The notes beneath the pieces are model-generated. The model was given only the letters and a program-made list of their open reading frames with translations. It ran no database searches and was not told the DNA's origin. Positions 34,600 through 45,824 of a stretch of 64,000 bases of DNA are shown here, piece by piece. Within the stretch, counting starts at the first letter, position 1; every line of letters begins with the position of its first letter. The DNA is from Mytilus californianus. Taxonomy: Eukaryota; Mollusca; Bivalvia; Mytilida; Mytilidae. The stretch lies in the NCBI RefSeq assembly GCF_021869535.1, contig NW_026262668.1, positions 21,147,732-21,211,731 of the forward strand, written 5' to 3'. The position numbers and the translations under genes were made by a program.

Positions 34600-35388
34600 A
34601 ATATAATAATCATTCAATTCATTTATTAGTTGTGGGACTATAATCCAATATTTTCATTACTCAGTATGCTTTAACAACTTTTTAAAACTAAACGCAATAA
34701 ATATCTGACCAACAAATGTATTTTATGTATCAAATCAATTGCTAAAATAGTATGAATTTCTCCAGATGCTCTACAAATAATAAGACTCACTGAATCAGTA
34801 TCATACTATAAGTGTAAAGAAAATAAAAATAGTCTTATACTGAAAATGTGTAAAAATATTTTTGCTTTAAGCAATTATGATTTAATGTATTTGCAAAGAG
34901 AGCAAATTAACAAAAAAAAATCATCTTGCATATCAACCTATTATTACTAGCTTCAATTTATTTCGTGTAACCTGAAACCAGTCTGCAAATTACAAAAAAA
35001 TAAGAAGATTCAATATAAAAACACCAATAAAAAAGATTTATCAACTAGAGATGAAAGCAAATTTACATGTCCGTCATGTATATGGCCTTTAACAATGATC
35101 AAAATGCATACTGTGTAACAAGCTTTACACAAAAGCACCAACCAAAAAAAAGCTTTTGAACAACAGATAATTTGGTCTAGTTTCTACATATATTGATATA
35201 AAATATCAGTCGCAAGTTACAATGTGAAAACTGGTGTAAACTGTAAATCATAATTATATTGGCTAAATCAAGGACAAATCCTTGGCTATATGTACATTGA
35301 TTATTCACATGAGATAGACTCAAGTAGGCAAAATATTAAATGATTAATACATGTTAAATTCCATTCATAGTATTTATTGTTTCAGTGT
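34600..35388. other. Probable 3' region of the recombinase unit
   Basis: AT-rich non-coding DNA. An AATAAA at 34696-34701, about 97 bp after the stop codon, is a candidate poly(A) signal. The 3' boundary of any Crypton is not visible, because this class lacks terminal inverted repeats. Confidence 0.4.
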
Positions 35389-35456
35389 AACTAAATTAGG
35401 ATTTGAACCTAAGACCTTCTCATAAAGAGATGCTCTGACCCCTGAGCTACCTAGTT
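35389..35456 (-). tRNA. tRNA-like sequence, probably a pseudogene or SINE head
   Basis: On the minus strand the 7-bp acceptor stem AACTAGG pairs fully with TTTAGTT (two G-U pairs). D-stem GCTC/GAGC and T-arm TTAGG-TTCAAAT-CCTAA are intact, and both pol III boxes are present (TAGCTCAGGGGTCAGAGC and GGTTCAAATCC). The anticodon region plus variable loop is only 18 nt, about four short, and its stem is poor. A functional tRNA is therefore doubtful, and a tRNA-derived SINE head is more likely. Total 68 nt. Confidence 0.5.
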
Positions 35457-36358
35457 GAATACACTGAAAGCATATACATTTCTCCAAGAATCATAAACAT
35501 GATGTATCTTATCATTTAACTCAAAGTTACCAAAAGAATGATACATTTATATCAATGTTCATGGACCAACAGTATGCAGCGAAGCAATATTGAAAAACAT
35601 TTCAAAAATTCAGGTGATCTGGTTTTGTTATTGTTCCTTTAAATTTTATCAGGGAAGAAAGTACCCGCGGAAAATATGTTTTCCCCAATTATAACATAAG
35701 GCAAAGCACTTATAGGAAATGGTACCCAATAACTTGAACCAAATACCGTCCCAATGCAATTTGGTGGGGAAGTTTGTACAAAAATAACACCTACATTCCA
35801 TGTCCTCTCACGTACAAATGGCGGGTACAAGGTGCGAGATGTCGAGGTATTATTACAAAAAGGACAATTTACCAATACCTGTCTTTCTCAAATTAACTTC
35901 TCCTTACGAATAACAACTACCAAATATGTATGTACTCTCAGACTTGATACAAACAACATTTTGATGCGATATTTTTGGATTTTTTTAGTGCCGCGTATCC
36001 TTAGAAGTTGTTCAGCAGTCAGCGAGTAGAAATTTTCCTCTTCTGTTGATATGAAATACTTCGATCTTTCAATCTATCGTTAAGCCTTGTTTCTTTTTTT
36101 TTTGTATCATCTTCAAATATCATACATCAATATATGCATTATCATGTACAAAACACATTTTTCTTCATGTAGTTAATGGGAATATTTTACCCTGCGTATT
36201 TTGGCCGCAAGGTGTTCCGCGGTTTAATATGTCGATGACGTGTGTTGCCTAGTATCAACAGAGACACTCCGGTAATAACAATTCCCGCTAAATTATTAAA
36301 AAAAGAAAATTTTGATCAAAAACATTGATTTGAAAGATGATAAAAATGATATCTAAAT
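35457..36358. other. Unassigned stretch
   Basis: Opposite-strand ORFs at 35639-35875 and 35754-36029 share a more GC-balanced block but are not recognisable. Confidence 0.45.
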
Positions 36359-36496
36359 GTGGATTGTATAGATATTGAAAAATATCAGCCCGCTCGACAG
36401 AATATGAAGATAAATGGCTCGTTCGCTACGCTCACTCGACATTTAGCTTCATATTCTGGCTCGCGGGCTGATATTTTTCTATATCTATATATCCAC
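36359..36496. repeat. Hairpin element with ~55-bp arms and CTCG-rich loop
   Basis: The left arm (AATATCAGCCCGCTCGACAG, ATATGAAG) and right arm (CTTCATATTCTGGCTCGCGG, GCTGATATTT) pair almost throughout. The loop reads GGCTCGTTCGCTACGCTCAC. Outer ends are GTGGAT and ATCCAC. Confidence 0.85.
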
Positions 36497-36820
36497 ACCC
36501 AGATAACATGTACTTATCGATTATGAATATCTAGGATACAACTAACTCAAGCATAGTCGGACTGGAACGTTATTTAATGTAATGATTGACTTGTTTTTGT
36601 TATGTTTATGTCTTTCCAAAGTTTTTTTGACGAACGCACCTGATAAGTTTAACCTGCAAGGACATATATAGGTATCACAATTTCATTTGTTTTCTAAATT
36701 TTGCTTTTTCAAATACTAGGTTTGTGTAAAATGCGCCTGACTAGCAATTCGTCTTTAAACCGTCAATTGAAAAGGACCATATGCTAATTGTAATTTTCTA
36801 AAAACTTTAGAGGTCCTGTA

Positions 36821-36827
36821 TTTTTTT

Positions 36828-36858
<31 letters not shown>

Positions 36859-36859
36859 G
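36821..36859. repeat. Adjacent poly-T and poly-G tracts
   Basis: 17 T (36821-36837) run directly into 22 G (36838-36859). Confidence 0.9.
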
Positions 36860-36865
36860 AGGGGG

Positions 36866-37284
36866 CATTTTAAGGTAGTAATCACACATAACAACTGATA
36901 ATATAAATTTATAAAATTCATTTCGTTTATTATAGTTTAAAACAAAATTTAAATGTTTTTTAATGTTGCATGAAATGAAGAACATATTCAGTTTTGAATA
37001 TTGCAGAAGATTCTGACGTTTTGTACTGTTTATGTTGTAGCTATATGAAACCTACTTCGATATAAATAAACCGATACCAAGTATAGGATGGATAAAGATA
37101 TAGACAACAGTTGTTTACCGATGTTCATATCTCATTCTGTGGAATGGTCTGTTATCAGCAGATTAGTATCTTCGATGTTACAGGCTTCTAGCTTTTGGAC
37201 AGACACAAAACGAAATTGGCGTGGTTACCATGATTGTGAACGATTTTCTAAATACATTAACCTTGAGAAGTAGTATAAAGTTAA
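36866..37284. other. Unassigned stretch
   Basis: Nothing recognised. A 61-codon ORF at 37088-37273 has no domain signature. Confidence 0.45.
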
Positions 37285-37500
37285 ATCACAAAAATACTGA
37301 ACTCCGAGGAAAATTCAAAATGGAAAGTCCCTAATCAAATGGCAAAATCAAAAGCACAAACACATCAAACGAATGGACAAAACTGTCATATTCCTGACTT
37401 GGTACAGGCATTTTCTTATGTAGAAAACGGTGGATTGAACCTGATTTTATAGCGCTAAACCTCTCACTTGTATGACAGTCGCATCAAATTCAGTATAACA
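37285..37500 (-). repeat. Family C dispersed repeat
   Basis: CCGAGGAAAATTCAAAATGG, AAGTCCCTAATCAAATGGCA, CCTGACTTGGTACAGGCATT and CACTTGTATGACAGTCGCAT make this one of the fuller family C copies in the window. Confidence 0.85.
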
Positions 37501-38025
37501 CCTTACATGAGCTGGTTATTTCAAGAAATATTTGATTTCATTGTATTTGCCCTGTCTTTCATTGCTTTTTTCATAGAGATAAGGGCTTTTCATTTGCAGA
37601 ATTTTAGTATCTGTTTTCGAATCTTGTTTGATACGCTTGTTCTTGGATGTCATGAATATTGTTACAGCTTGGAGATCTTTATTCCACTAATTATAATTTC
37701 TATCTAAACACGAGCTAAAACATTCAACACTGAACGCCTAATAGTGTTTTCTACTAGTTTTAAGAGTACCACAGTTCGGGTCATACTTAGTATACTCTAA
37801 ACTTACAGTTCTCGTTAATTTCAAAAAGACTTTGACATATCATGCATTTGGACCTTTACCAATTTCATAGTGTAACTATAAAAATAATAAAACACTAATA
37901 AGATGATGGTGTAACCAAGATCTACCCCCATAAAGATCTCATATTTGTAAATGTTAAAATTGTGATATCAAGGTTTACAATTACTTTTATATTTCTAATA
38001 TTAGATGGTCGGTAAGATGAATTCG
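37501..38025. other. Unassigned stretch
   Basis: No gene or repeat recognised. Confidence 0.45.
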
Positions 38026-38168
38026 TTGCACAATGCGCTAGTGACCTAATACGATATATACAGGGTCAGTTAATTTCATATGGGACTCGAGTTTCGCTTG
38101 CTCTCGCCCGATATGGAATTACTGACCTCGTATATATCGTATTAGATCACTAACACACTATGCAACTG
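38026..38168. repeat. Hairpin element with ~59-bp arms and CTCG-rich loop
   Basis: Left arm 38026-38084 (TAGTGACCTAATACGATATA, TACAGGGTCAGTTAATT) pairs with 38109-38168 (AATTACTGACCTCGTATATA, TCGTATTAGATCACTA). The loop GACTCGAGTTTCGCTTGCTC is of the same style as the 36.4-kb element although the arms are unrelated. Confidence 0.85.
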
Positions 38169-38180
38169 ATAATATTGGAG

Positions 38181-39215
38181 CAGTTATAGTATAGTATAGT
38201 ATAGTATAGTTTTATTCCGGCAAATTCAAGCATATTTATAAAAATTCACAAGACAAAACAGTATTAATAATATATATATATATATATATAAATACTTTTA
38301 AAATAGTATCGTAAAGAAGCCTGGGATATCCCATAAAAACTAACATAGTATAGCTTATTTCCAATGGGGTCCCTTGTTTGAAAATATATAAAAATAATAT
38401 TTCAAATCATATGTTAGAATTTGACTTTCACCAAAATAAAAAAAAAAATTGTTTCTTAAAAAAACATATAAAACATCTCCATTTTCTATGTTTCTTGCTG
38501 TTATTTTCAATTGTTCTTTAACTGCAGTCTTTAAAGCAGATCTATTTGATATATTTTTTATGTTGGCTGGTAGATTGTCCCAGTCTTGTATAGTATTATA
38601 AACAAAGCTGTTTTTATTACAGTTTTTAACATTTGGTACAAAATAATTATCATGTGCAGCACTTCTGGTATTATGATTATTCAAGTCAAAATGTTTACAT
38701 AAATACTCTGGAGCATGTCCATAACATATATTGAATACTTGGTTTAATCTAAGTTGACTAACTCTATCTTTTACATATAGCATATCAACTTTATCTAAAA
38801 TATCATATGTAATTCTAGTCCTTGGACCTAGACCTAGGATGAATCTCACCACCTTATTCTGTACAACTTGCAATCTTTTTGTCATCCCTTTGCCCAAACT
38901 ACTATACCACGAAGAGCAAGAATAATCGAAATAGCATTGTATCAGAGCAGATGTGAGAGTCATCCTTGATCTAGTATCCAAACATTTGGCATTTCTATAT
39001 AAGAACTTAATCTTGCATTAACTTTTTTTATGACATTGGAAACTATTTGTTCACAATTTAAAAAAATATCAATGTGAACTCCTAAATATTTTGACACAAT
39101 TTGTCGATTTGATAAGGTGATCATTACATTTGACCTGAAAATTAATATTTTGTCTAATCTTTTTTTGGAGGTCCAAAATGCATACATTCAGTTTATCCTA
39201 GATGTAAAGACAGTT
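38181..39215 (-). mobile_element. 5'-truncated non-LTR retrotransposon (LINE)
   Basis: The minus strand encodes only the end of a LINE ORF2 and ends, at its 3' side, in a TATAG/CTATA pentamer tract (38183-38210). Tracts like this terminate several CR1- and jockey-like clades. Everything 5' of the last part of the reverse transcriptase is missing, as in typical 5' truncation during target-primed insertion. Confidence 0.75.
38355..39187 (-). pseudogene. LINE reverse transcriptase C-terminal fragment
   Basis: Two frames, shifted near 38960-38990. The upstream part reads ISKYLGVHID-like sequence (here QIVSKYLGVHIDIFLN) and VNARLSS, the segment that follows the catalytic fingers-palm in LINE reverse transcriptases. 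The downstream part (38355-38981) reads MTLTSALIQCYFDYSCSSWY, RLQVVQNKVVRFILGL and DWDNLPANIK, the conserved C-terminal domain of jockey/CR1-type elements. The catalytic FxDD region is absent. The frameshift and truncation make it non-functional. Confidence 0.8.
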
Positions 39216-39312
39216 TATTAAGCAGTTATGATTAACAAAGTGTAACTGTTTGCTCCCTTTAATTGCACTTCTCCGCGTAGTGTGTCCGTTCCATTAGTTA
39301 TCCAAATGCCGA

Positions 39313-39479
39313 CTATTTCTTCTTGCAGTCTGTAATCATAACGATACTAGAAATTACAGCATTGATTTCTCCTGTTACACATAAAATGAATGAGTAGCCT
39401 ACTTTGGACCTGCTTCCAAGATCAACAAACACACTGGCATAGATTAGGAACAGTCCAATTGGTACAAGAATGAAAATAG
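39313..39479 (-). CDS. Claudin/PMP22-like membrane protein, exon 3 (last)
   Basis: Preceded on the minus strand by a good acceptor (ATTGTTTTTGCAG ending at 39480). The exon begins CT, which completes a codon with the single G left by exon 2. It then encodes IFILVPIGLFLIYASVFVDL (end of helix 3 and the second extracellular loop) and GYSFILCVTGEINAVISSIV (helix 4), and stops after a short basic CKKK tail at TAG (39313-39315). The ORF continues upstream to 39624 but that part is intron. The full-length prediction is 182 aa, near the size of PMP22 and lens MP20-type proteins. Confidence 0.75.
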
Positions 39480-40059
39480 CTGCAAAAACAATAAAATCCT
39501 CATTGAATAAATAAATAAATACAAAACTTACAAATAGGAAAAGAATAACAAAATATAATTCGAAAACACTATATAAACAATTACCTCTTTGATAAACACT
39601 ATCACACGTTAAATGTACATGCAAGCATTCAGCGTAATGCTAGTGGGTAAGAGGTCAATTGTTGATATAAGAAAAATAACATTGGTATGCGTCAATAATG
39701 CAGCAATAAAACGACACTAAATATATAACGGGATAATTGAGTATGGTCTAAATGACAATCAATGTATAGTGTGTTATCAGGATAACAAACAGAATAATCC
39801 TCTTGTAAAAGAATTTTAAGATTTATTTATGCTACGTCTGCTATCTATAACATTTTAATTCTCTTAAGCGGAAAATCATTTCCAATACGAAAATGATTAA
39901 ATAGCAAATGTATCCCTCATTTCAATATGTTCTTTTAAGAAATTTTAACTTTTCGAAAATAACTACTTTACATTAGATTGATAATTTACCGTTTTTAACC
40001 AGGAAACTGTAATATAATGTAATATTCTGAAATGTATGGTATTTTATTTGCGTCCTGCA

Positions 40060-40190
40060 CACAAAGATACCAACATTTTAATTTGGTACGTCAGACGCAC
40101 ATTTCATTAACATAAGACCCATAAGTCTCGCCCAAATCTTTAATTCGCTATAAAATCAAATAGGCAATTGAAGAGTATTTAAACAAATGT
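40060..40190 (-). repeat. Old family D relic in intron 2
   Basis: GGTACGTCAGACGCACATTT, CATTAACATAAGACC and TTGAAGAGTATTTAAAC are weak matches to the family D order seen at 42.9-43.4 kb. It lies within the 819-bp intron 2 (39480-40298). Confidence 0.45.
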
Positions 40191-40298
40191 TCAGATAAGT
40201 TGTGCCTTATACGATTCCAAAGCGATCTATGTCTATCTATATAAACTGAATTCACATATTTTGGGAATCAATAATGCAATTAAATTAAACATACTTAC

Positions 40299-40442
40299 CA
40301 AAAGCAAATGTTGTTATGATAGCAATAATTAGCCATATTTTTTTCTCCTGGAAACAGAACAGCCTCAAACATGTGGATACCATACCAACTATGCCGTAGA
40401 TTAAACCCATTATTGACATCCCTTGACATACCTTCACATATG
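40299..40442 (-). CDS. Claudin/PMP22-like membrane protein, exon 2
   Basis: 144 nt, missed by ORF length filters. The acceptor is TTCTTTCTCGTTAAAAG (ending at 40443) and the donor GTAAGTAT (from 40298). It starts with CA, completing a Pro codon with the C that ends exon 1, and leaves one G for exon 3, so both junctions are phase 1. It encodes YVKVCQGMSIMGLIYGIVGM (helix 2) and VSTCLRLFC, a short QEKK turn, then WLIIAIITTFAF (helix 3). A CQGMSIM-type start of helix 2 after a Cys-containing loop fits the claudin superfamily. Confidence 0.75.
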
Positions 40443-40974
40443 CTTTTAACGAGAAAGAATGAATAAATATATTGACAGTTTGTTTTTGAGACCTTAAGAT
40501 TGTTAAGACATCTTCCTGTTGTTACCTTTATTGACTGACTACGGAATCTTGTTGGTTATTTGAGTCGTTAGATTTTTGTCTCAAAGACGTATATGTTATA
40601 TTACCTTTTCACTCCTTATATTAAATAATTTATTTGCGAAGTTTTAATCGTATATATCTGTTTTCATCTATATTTCAATATGTAAAGCATTATGTTGTAG
40701 TTTTTGATAACCTGTGATAACTCATCGTATAGTTGTTGCTTTGTTATGAGTTAAAGTTTTATCATTTCATGACCTCCGTATTACGAGTAATATTTCTGTT
40801 TTTTAAACCTAGAATTTTTTATTTCAAAAGTAATTAATGTATTGATTTTTGGTATTTAACGTCACTTATCAGTTCTATTGGCTATTTCGTGGCAGCCAGT
40901 TTGTATAATGGTTTGTAAAACAGCAAAGAAACTCTAAACTGAGCATCAAAAACCAAATAAAATACGGGGTAATA

Positions 40975-41945
40975 TCATGTGCTCCTTAAGGGTATGCAGA
41001 TCCTGTTCCACATTTGGCACCCGTCGGGTTGCTCATACAAGTATTAACCAGATCTAATTCGGAAAGTCACATTTGACGGGATTGTGGTTATGACAATAGG
41101 AATACATTCGTCGTCATCTGTGAAAGAGAAATTTCCTAACGATCAACTAACCCGTGATAGCGTCCGTTACATTTTCGAAGGGATGTTTCAGACTTCATCA
41201 CTGGGAACGCCTGCATGTTTCAATACCTTCCTTGTAAGCAGCAAACCTCTATCAAGGGAATCATGATAGGAAACGCAAGGTCTGGAATATTGTATCAACT
41301 GAGTGGTGTATACTTCATATGCAGGCGCTGCTGGAATTTTGCTACATAGAAATAGAAATTCCACAATTGGGAAGCTTATATCCGCTCTTTTGTCATAAAA
41401 TTTGTCATTTTCCTTTTCTAGATGTAAGTCAAGATATGAGACAGACTTAACTGTATCTGTTGATTTCGTCTGATTTTGTCAGTTTTATGGACTTCCCCTT
41501 TTTTAATTTGCCTTGGAGTTCGATATTTTTGTTATACTTGTGTTTTTATTATTTCCAGTTCGATGAGATAGATAGTTCAACATTGTCATTAAACTTTGAA
41601 TTATTTAGTGAGAGGATATCATCTATGTAGCAGAACGATAAATTAAAGGATGATGAATAGTAGTATACCGGTGTTCAAAAGTCGTAAATCGATTGAGAGA
41701 AAACAAATCCGGGTTACAAACTAAAACCGAGGGAAACACATCAACTAAAAGAACGTTTATTTTCATTATTCCTAAAAAGTACATGTATGCACATGATGTA
41801 GTAGGCCTCCATTGAATAAAGACACTAGAAGAGGATTTCAGGTGGTTACCATGGAATGCCGATTGATTGTTGAAAACCACGTTTTAAAAACGTAACAAAT
41901 ATGTTGTCAATCAAAAAATCAACCATCTTGAAAATGTCGGTATCA
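40975..41945 (-). pseudogene. Decayed Naiad-type Penelope-like element with two later insertions
   Basis: Aligns in order with the 3' end of the element at 50.7-54 kb: the tail around TGCAGATCCTGTTCCACATT; the region of the RT C-terminus (GCAGGCGCTGCTGGAATTTT); GATGTAAGTCAAGATATGAG; TTATTTAGTGAGAGGATATC over the YIDD area; and CGTAACAAATATGTTGTCAA. A family C piece (about 41459-41555) interrupts it once. A 200-bp block (about 41650-41849) whose start recurs at 48030-48100 (AGTAGTATACCG, AAACAAATCCGGGTTACAAA) interrupts it again, replacing about 130 bp. It lies in intron 1 of the claudin-like gene. Confidence 0.8.
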
Positions 41946-42132
41946 CGAGCCCTGTAGTCAGTACTTGTGTGTGGACATGAATTATCATCGATATTGTCAT
42001 AATAATACGTTAACGATTGACAAAACTTTACATTTTTCGAAATACTTTGGATTTTCTACCCCAGGAATAGATCACCTTATCTGCAATTGGCAAAAGCTTT
42101 CAGAATTTTGGATCCTTAATGTTGTACAACAT

Positions 42133-42290
42133 CGTATAATATAAGAATAAAAAGATGTGGTATGATTGCTATTAATGACAAAACACTCCACAGACCCCAA
42201 TGACATAGAAGTTAACAACTATAGGTCACCAAAAGACCTTCAATAATGAGCAAAATCCATACTGTATAGTACGCTTTAAAAGGCACCTTA
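42133..42290 (-). repeat. Family A fragment, 5' part
   Basis: AAAAAGATGTGGTATGATTG, ACTATAGGTCACCAAAAGAC and CATACTGTATAGTACGC identify it. Confidence 0.8.
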
Positions 42291-42319
42291 TATATAAACG
42301 TCACCAGTGTCTGAGCAGA

Positions 42320-42454
42320 AAGTTGATGAACCAGGGGTTTGTCAAAGAACGTCTCGACCTTTTTCTAAAAAAGTTCATCGGAAGGTACCAAGACCTTGTT
42401 GGTAAATATTCCGTATCACCTTCACAAATAATACACGATGGTCTTGAAGTATAG
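42320..42454 (+). pseudogene. Reverse transcriptase C-terminal tail of a second Penelope-like family
   Basis: An open frame of 44 codons ending in TAG reads KLMNQGFVKERLDLFLKKFI, GRYQDLVGKYSVS and PSQIIHDGLEV. The order LMNQGF, KKFxGRYxDLVxKY, SxSQIIxDGL parallels the Naiad tail (LLNQEF, KFYGHHHDLLGRYG, SVSQMTTNMF) but is clearly a different family. A sister copy is at 59418. Only the 3' end survives. Confidence 0.7.
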
Positions 42455-42741
42455 ATTCTGGGTACTGACGTTGTTTATCATCTAATAATGTGTTATAGTA
42501 TTCATTTATTTGTCTTTTTGAATATTACCTTAACTGTTTAGTATATTTTTGGTGTTATTCATTTGACTTGGCTAGGTACTTATACATCCCGTCATTGGGT
42601 TATAGTGCTATGGAAAATTTTTATGTTCTTGTCTTTCATTTTGTCTTGTGTGCTTTGTCTATATGCCTTTTTGTGTTTTTTTGTTACATATCTATTTGTA
42701 CTTACAGTGATTAAGATTATAACACAATGTTTACTGTTGTA

Positions 42742-43097
42742 ATCGAAAAATTCAAAGTTTGGTAACAGGAAATTTATAAAAATGACCATATAATTGATAT
42801 TCATGTCAACACCGAAGTGCTGACTACTGGGCTGGTGATATCCTCGGGGACGAAACGTTCACCAGCAGTGGTATCGACCTAGTGGTGTAAAAAGTTATCA
42901 AAGGTACCAGGATTATAATTTAATACGCCAGACGCGCGTTTCGTCTACATAAGACTCATCAGTGACGCTCAGATCAAAATAGTTATAAAGCCAAACAAGT
43001 ACAAAGTTGAAGAGCATTGAGGAACCAAAATTCCAAAAAGTTGTGCCAAATACGGCTAAGGTAATCTATTCCTGGGATATGAAAATCCTTAGTTTTT
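42742..43097 (-). repeat. Family D tandem unit 1 (356 bp)
   Basis: It starts TCGAAAAATTCAAAGTTTGG and includes GTCAACACCGAAGTGCTGAC, the CGCCAGACGCGCGTTTCGTC core, AAGACTCATCAGTGACGCTC and TTGAAGAGCATTGAGGA. Unit 2 follows head to tail. Confidence 0.9.
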
Positions 43098-43434
43098 TCG
43101 AAAAATTCAAAGTTTGGTAACAGGAAATTTATAAAAATGACCATATAATTGATATTCATGTCAACACCGAAGTGCTGACTAATGAGCTGGTGATACCTTC
43201 GGGGCCGAAATGTTCTCCAGCAGTGGTATCGACCCAGTGGTGTAAATAGTTATCAAAGGTACCAGGATTATAATTTAATACGCCAGACGCGCGTTTCATC
43301 TACATAAGACTCATCAGTGACGCTCAGATCAAATATAGTTATATAGCCAAACAAGTACAAAATTGAAGAGCATTGAGGACCCAAAATTCCAAAATTTTTT
43401 GCCAAATACGGCTAATGTAATCTATTCCTGTTAT
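43098..43434 (-). repeat. Family D tandem unit 2, cut short
   Basis: About 95% like unit 1 by eye. It stops within TAATCTATTCCTG where a family C fragment begins, so the C piece was inserted into, or recombined with, the D array. Confidence 0.9.
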
Positions 43435-43530
43435 CCAATTGTTTGATGTGTTTGAGCGTTTGATTTTGCCATTTCATTAGGGACTTTCCGTTTTGAATTT
43501 TACTTTTTATATATTATACAAAAATATCAA
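43435..43530 (+). repeat. Family C fragment at the end of the D array
   Basis: TTTGATGTGTTTGAGCGTTT, GATTTTGCCATTTCATTAGG and GACTTTCCGTTTTGAATTTT identify it. Confidence 0.85.
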
Positions 43531-43979
43531 CCGTACACTTCCAACATCCAATGGAAAGGCAAATCGTCCCTTTTGTCGTATTTTTTGTTGAGAATTTCCC
43601 GTGTAAAACTTAATTTCTAAATCTAGGAAAGGACAGTTATTACCGTATGTATTTGATTCATTTAAAACCAGTACCTTTAGGTAAATTTCGGCAGTGTATT
43701 TAGAAAAATTCTTGATTAATTGAATGCAATTTAGACGGGTTTTTACTGAGTTTGGCTATAAACTGTGAATCATAACAGTACAACATGTAAAACTTCTCAG
43801 ATTTGAGCTAAAATGACTATTTTACACAGAATTTTGTGGACTATATATGAGCCAATATTGCCCTTAAAGATTTTTAACAACACATTAACATCTCGGTTAA
43901 TACATCGTCCAAATAACTATTTCTTTCGGGTAAAGCTCATAACTTTATATTCATTACAAGATATCAAAATGAGGCTCGA

Positions 43980-44410
43980 AACTGATCAGTGGCGACCAAA
44001 TCAAACCATATGGAAGGCCAAATAAAATTCAAAGAACATTGAAAATAAAAAATGGCCAAAAGTTGTGATATAAACGACCACGGCCATCTATGCCTAGGAT
44101 TTAGAAAAACCTCGGTGTTTCGAGTAAGTCAAAATTTTATGTAAAAACATTTAAAGAAAATGTATATTAATATTGAATGTCAACACAGCAGTGTTGACTA
44201 ACGGACTCGAGATAAAACTAGACTTGGGGTAATTGTAATTGTAATCATTAATCAGCTGTAATTGATTACAATTTTTCACGTAATCATTGTTATCATTAAT
44301 CAGTCGAAAATCGGATTTCATGTAATTGAAGTAATCAATTGCTTTTCAAAATATTTGTAATCCTGATTACTTTTTGGATACATTCTGATTACACTGAAAA
44401 CAATTCTCAA
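43980..44410. repeat. Diverged family D relic followed by TAATCATTAATCAG-rich low-complexity DNA
   Basis: To about 44215 there are weak D matches (GGCCAAATAAAATTCAAAGA, GTCAACACAGCAGTGTTGAC). From 44225 to 44400 irregular GTAATTGTAATCATTAATCAG motifs repeat. Confidence 0.55.
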
Positions 44411-44949
44411 ACTTTTTGACACATGTCAAGATAAGGAATATTATTATAATATGTTTAATTTTTTAGATTTGTTTTAGGTTAATGAGGACAATTAAGACCC
44501 TGATTTTTATTGGATTATCCAAAAGAAATATGAATAATATTTATAACAAATTTATGGGATTCAAAAATCTACATTTCTTATATAATATGAGATTTGAAGT
44601 GAAAGGCTAAACATTCTCTGTTTTTTTTTATCAAAAAGAAAGGGAAAATATTGAATTTTATTTTAATATTTTTTTTCAAGGAATAAAAATTTTATTGAAC
44701 ATAGGTCTTTCATAAATAATTTATGCTAGTATAAGTTTACACTTAATTGATTTATTTACTTCTTTAAAAATAAACTGTTACAGTATGGAAAGTCTTCATT
44801 CATTGTCATTAGCCTAAGTAAAAAGTAGTATACATACATTCACAATACTTTTCTTTACCATTAATTATATCCATTTGTTAATATTGCGATTATTGTCACC
44901 TTTGAATTGACAGGTAGGAGACCAATTGAGGTGTTTTTTTTATTTCAAG
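44411..44949. other. Unassigned intronic stretch
   Basis: AT-rich DNA within intron 1 of the claudin-like gene. Nothing recognised. Confidence 0.5.
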
Positions 44950-45330
44950 ATAAAATTGAGAATGGAAATGGGGAATGTGTCAAAGAGACAACAACCCGAC
45001 CATAGAACAGACAACAGCAGAAGGTCACCAACAGGTCTTCAATGCAGCGAGAAATTCCCGCACCCGGAGGCGTCCTTCAGCTGGCCCCTAAACAAATATA
45101 TATACTAGTTTAGTGATAATGAACGCCATACTAAATTCCAAATTGTACACAAGAAACTAAAATTAAAAATAATACAAGACTAACAAAGGCTAGAGGCTCC
45201 TGACTTGGGACAGGCGCAAAAATGCGGCGGGGTTAAACATGTTTATGAGATCTCAACCCTCCCCCTATACCTCTAGCCAATGTAGAAAAGTAAACGCATA
45301 ACAATACGCACATTAAAATTCAGTTCAAGA
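44950..45330 (-). repeat. Family B dispersed repeat, inverted partner of 8.1 kb
   Basis: Near-identical to 8147-8525 in reverse complement, including both ends (GAATGGAAATGGGGAATGTG and AACGCATAACAATACGCACA). The low divergence suggests recent activity. The 60-codon ORF at 44926 is part of the repeat. Confidence 0.85.
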
Positions 45331-45824
45331 GAAGTCCGAGTCTGATGTCAGAAGATGTAACCAAAGAAAATAAACAAAATGACAATAATACATGAATAAC
45401 AACAGACTACTAGCAGTTAACTGATGAACTTATTTTGAGTAGCTGTATCTAGGGCAATATGATAAAGATAAAAGAAAATTTATCTAATTAGCACAAACAA
45501 ACATTGTGACAAATATATCTAAATTATTATATATCGTCGGGTATTTTTAAACAATACTATATCAATTATAGGTATGTTTTTTCATTGGTAACAGAAATAC
45601 ATATAGTATCTGTAGTAAGATGTCAGAAGGACAACAACCAAGTCTCATTACAAACCATTATTCAATCGACGTCAACTATTTCAGAGATTAACATGATTAA
45701 TAATGATAAAATGTAATGGGCCATAACCAGTGATAAAATGTTCATGTATATATGTTGTGAATCTCAGTGGTATATCAAGTTGATGAATTTTAAATTTATT
45801 ATTTAATAACATGTCAAAAAGTAG
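45331..45824. other. Unassigned intronic stretch
   Basis: Nothing recognised. Confidence 0.5.

Noticed and set aside
36755-36985. 76-codon ORF with a polyproline stretch
   Set aside because: The prolines come from the poly-G tract read on the minus strand.
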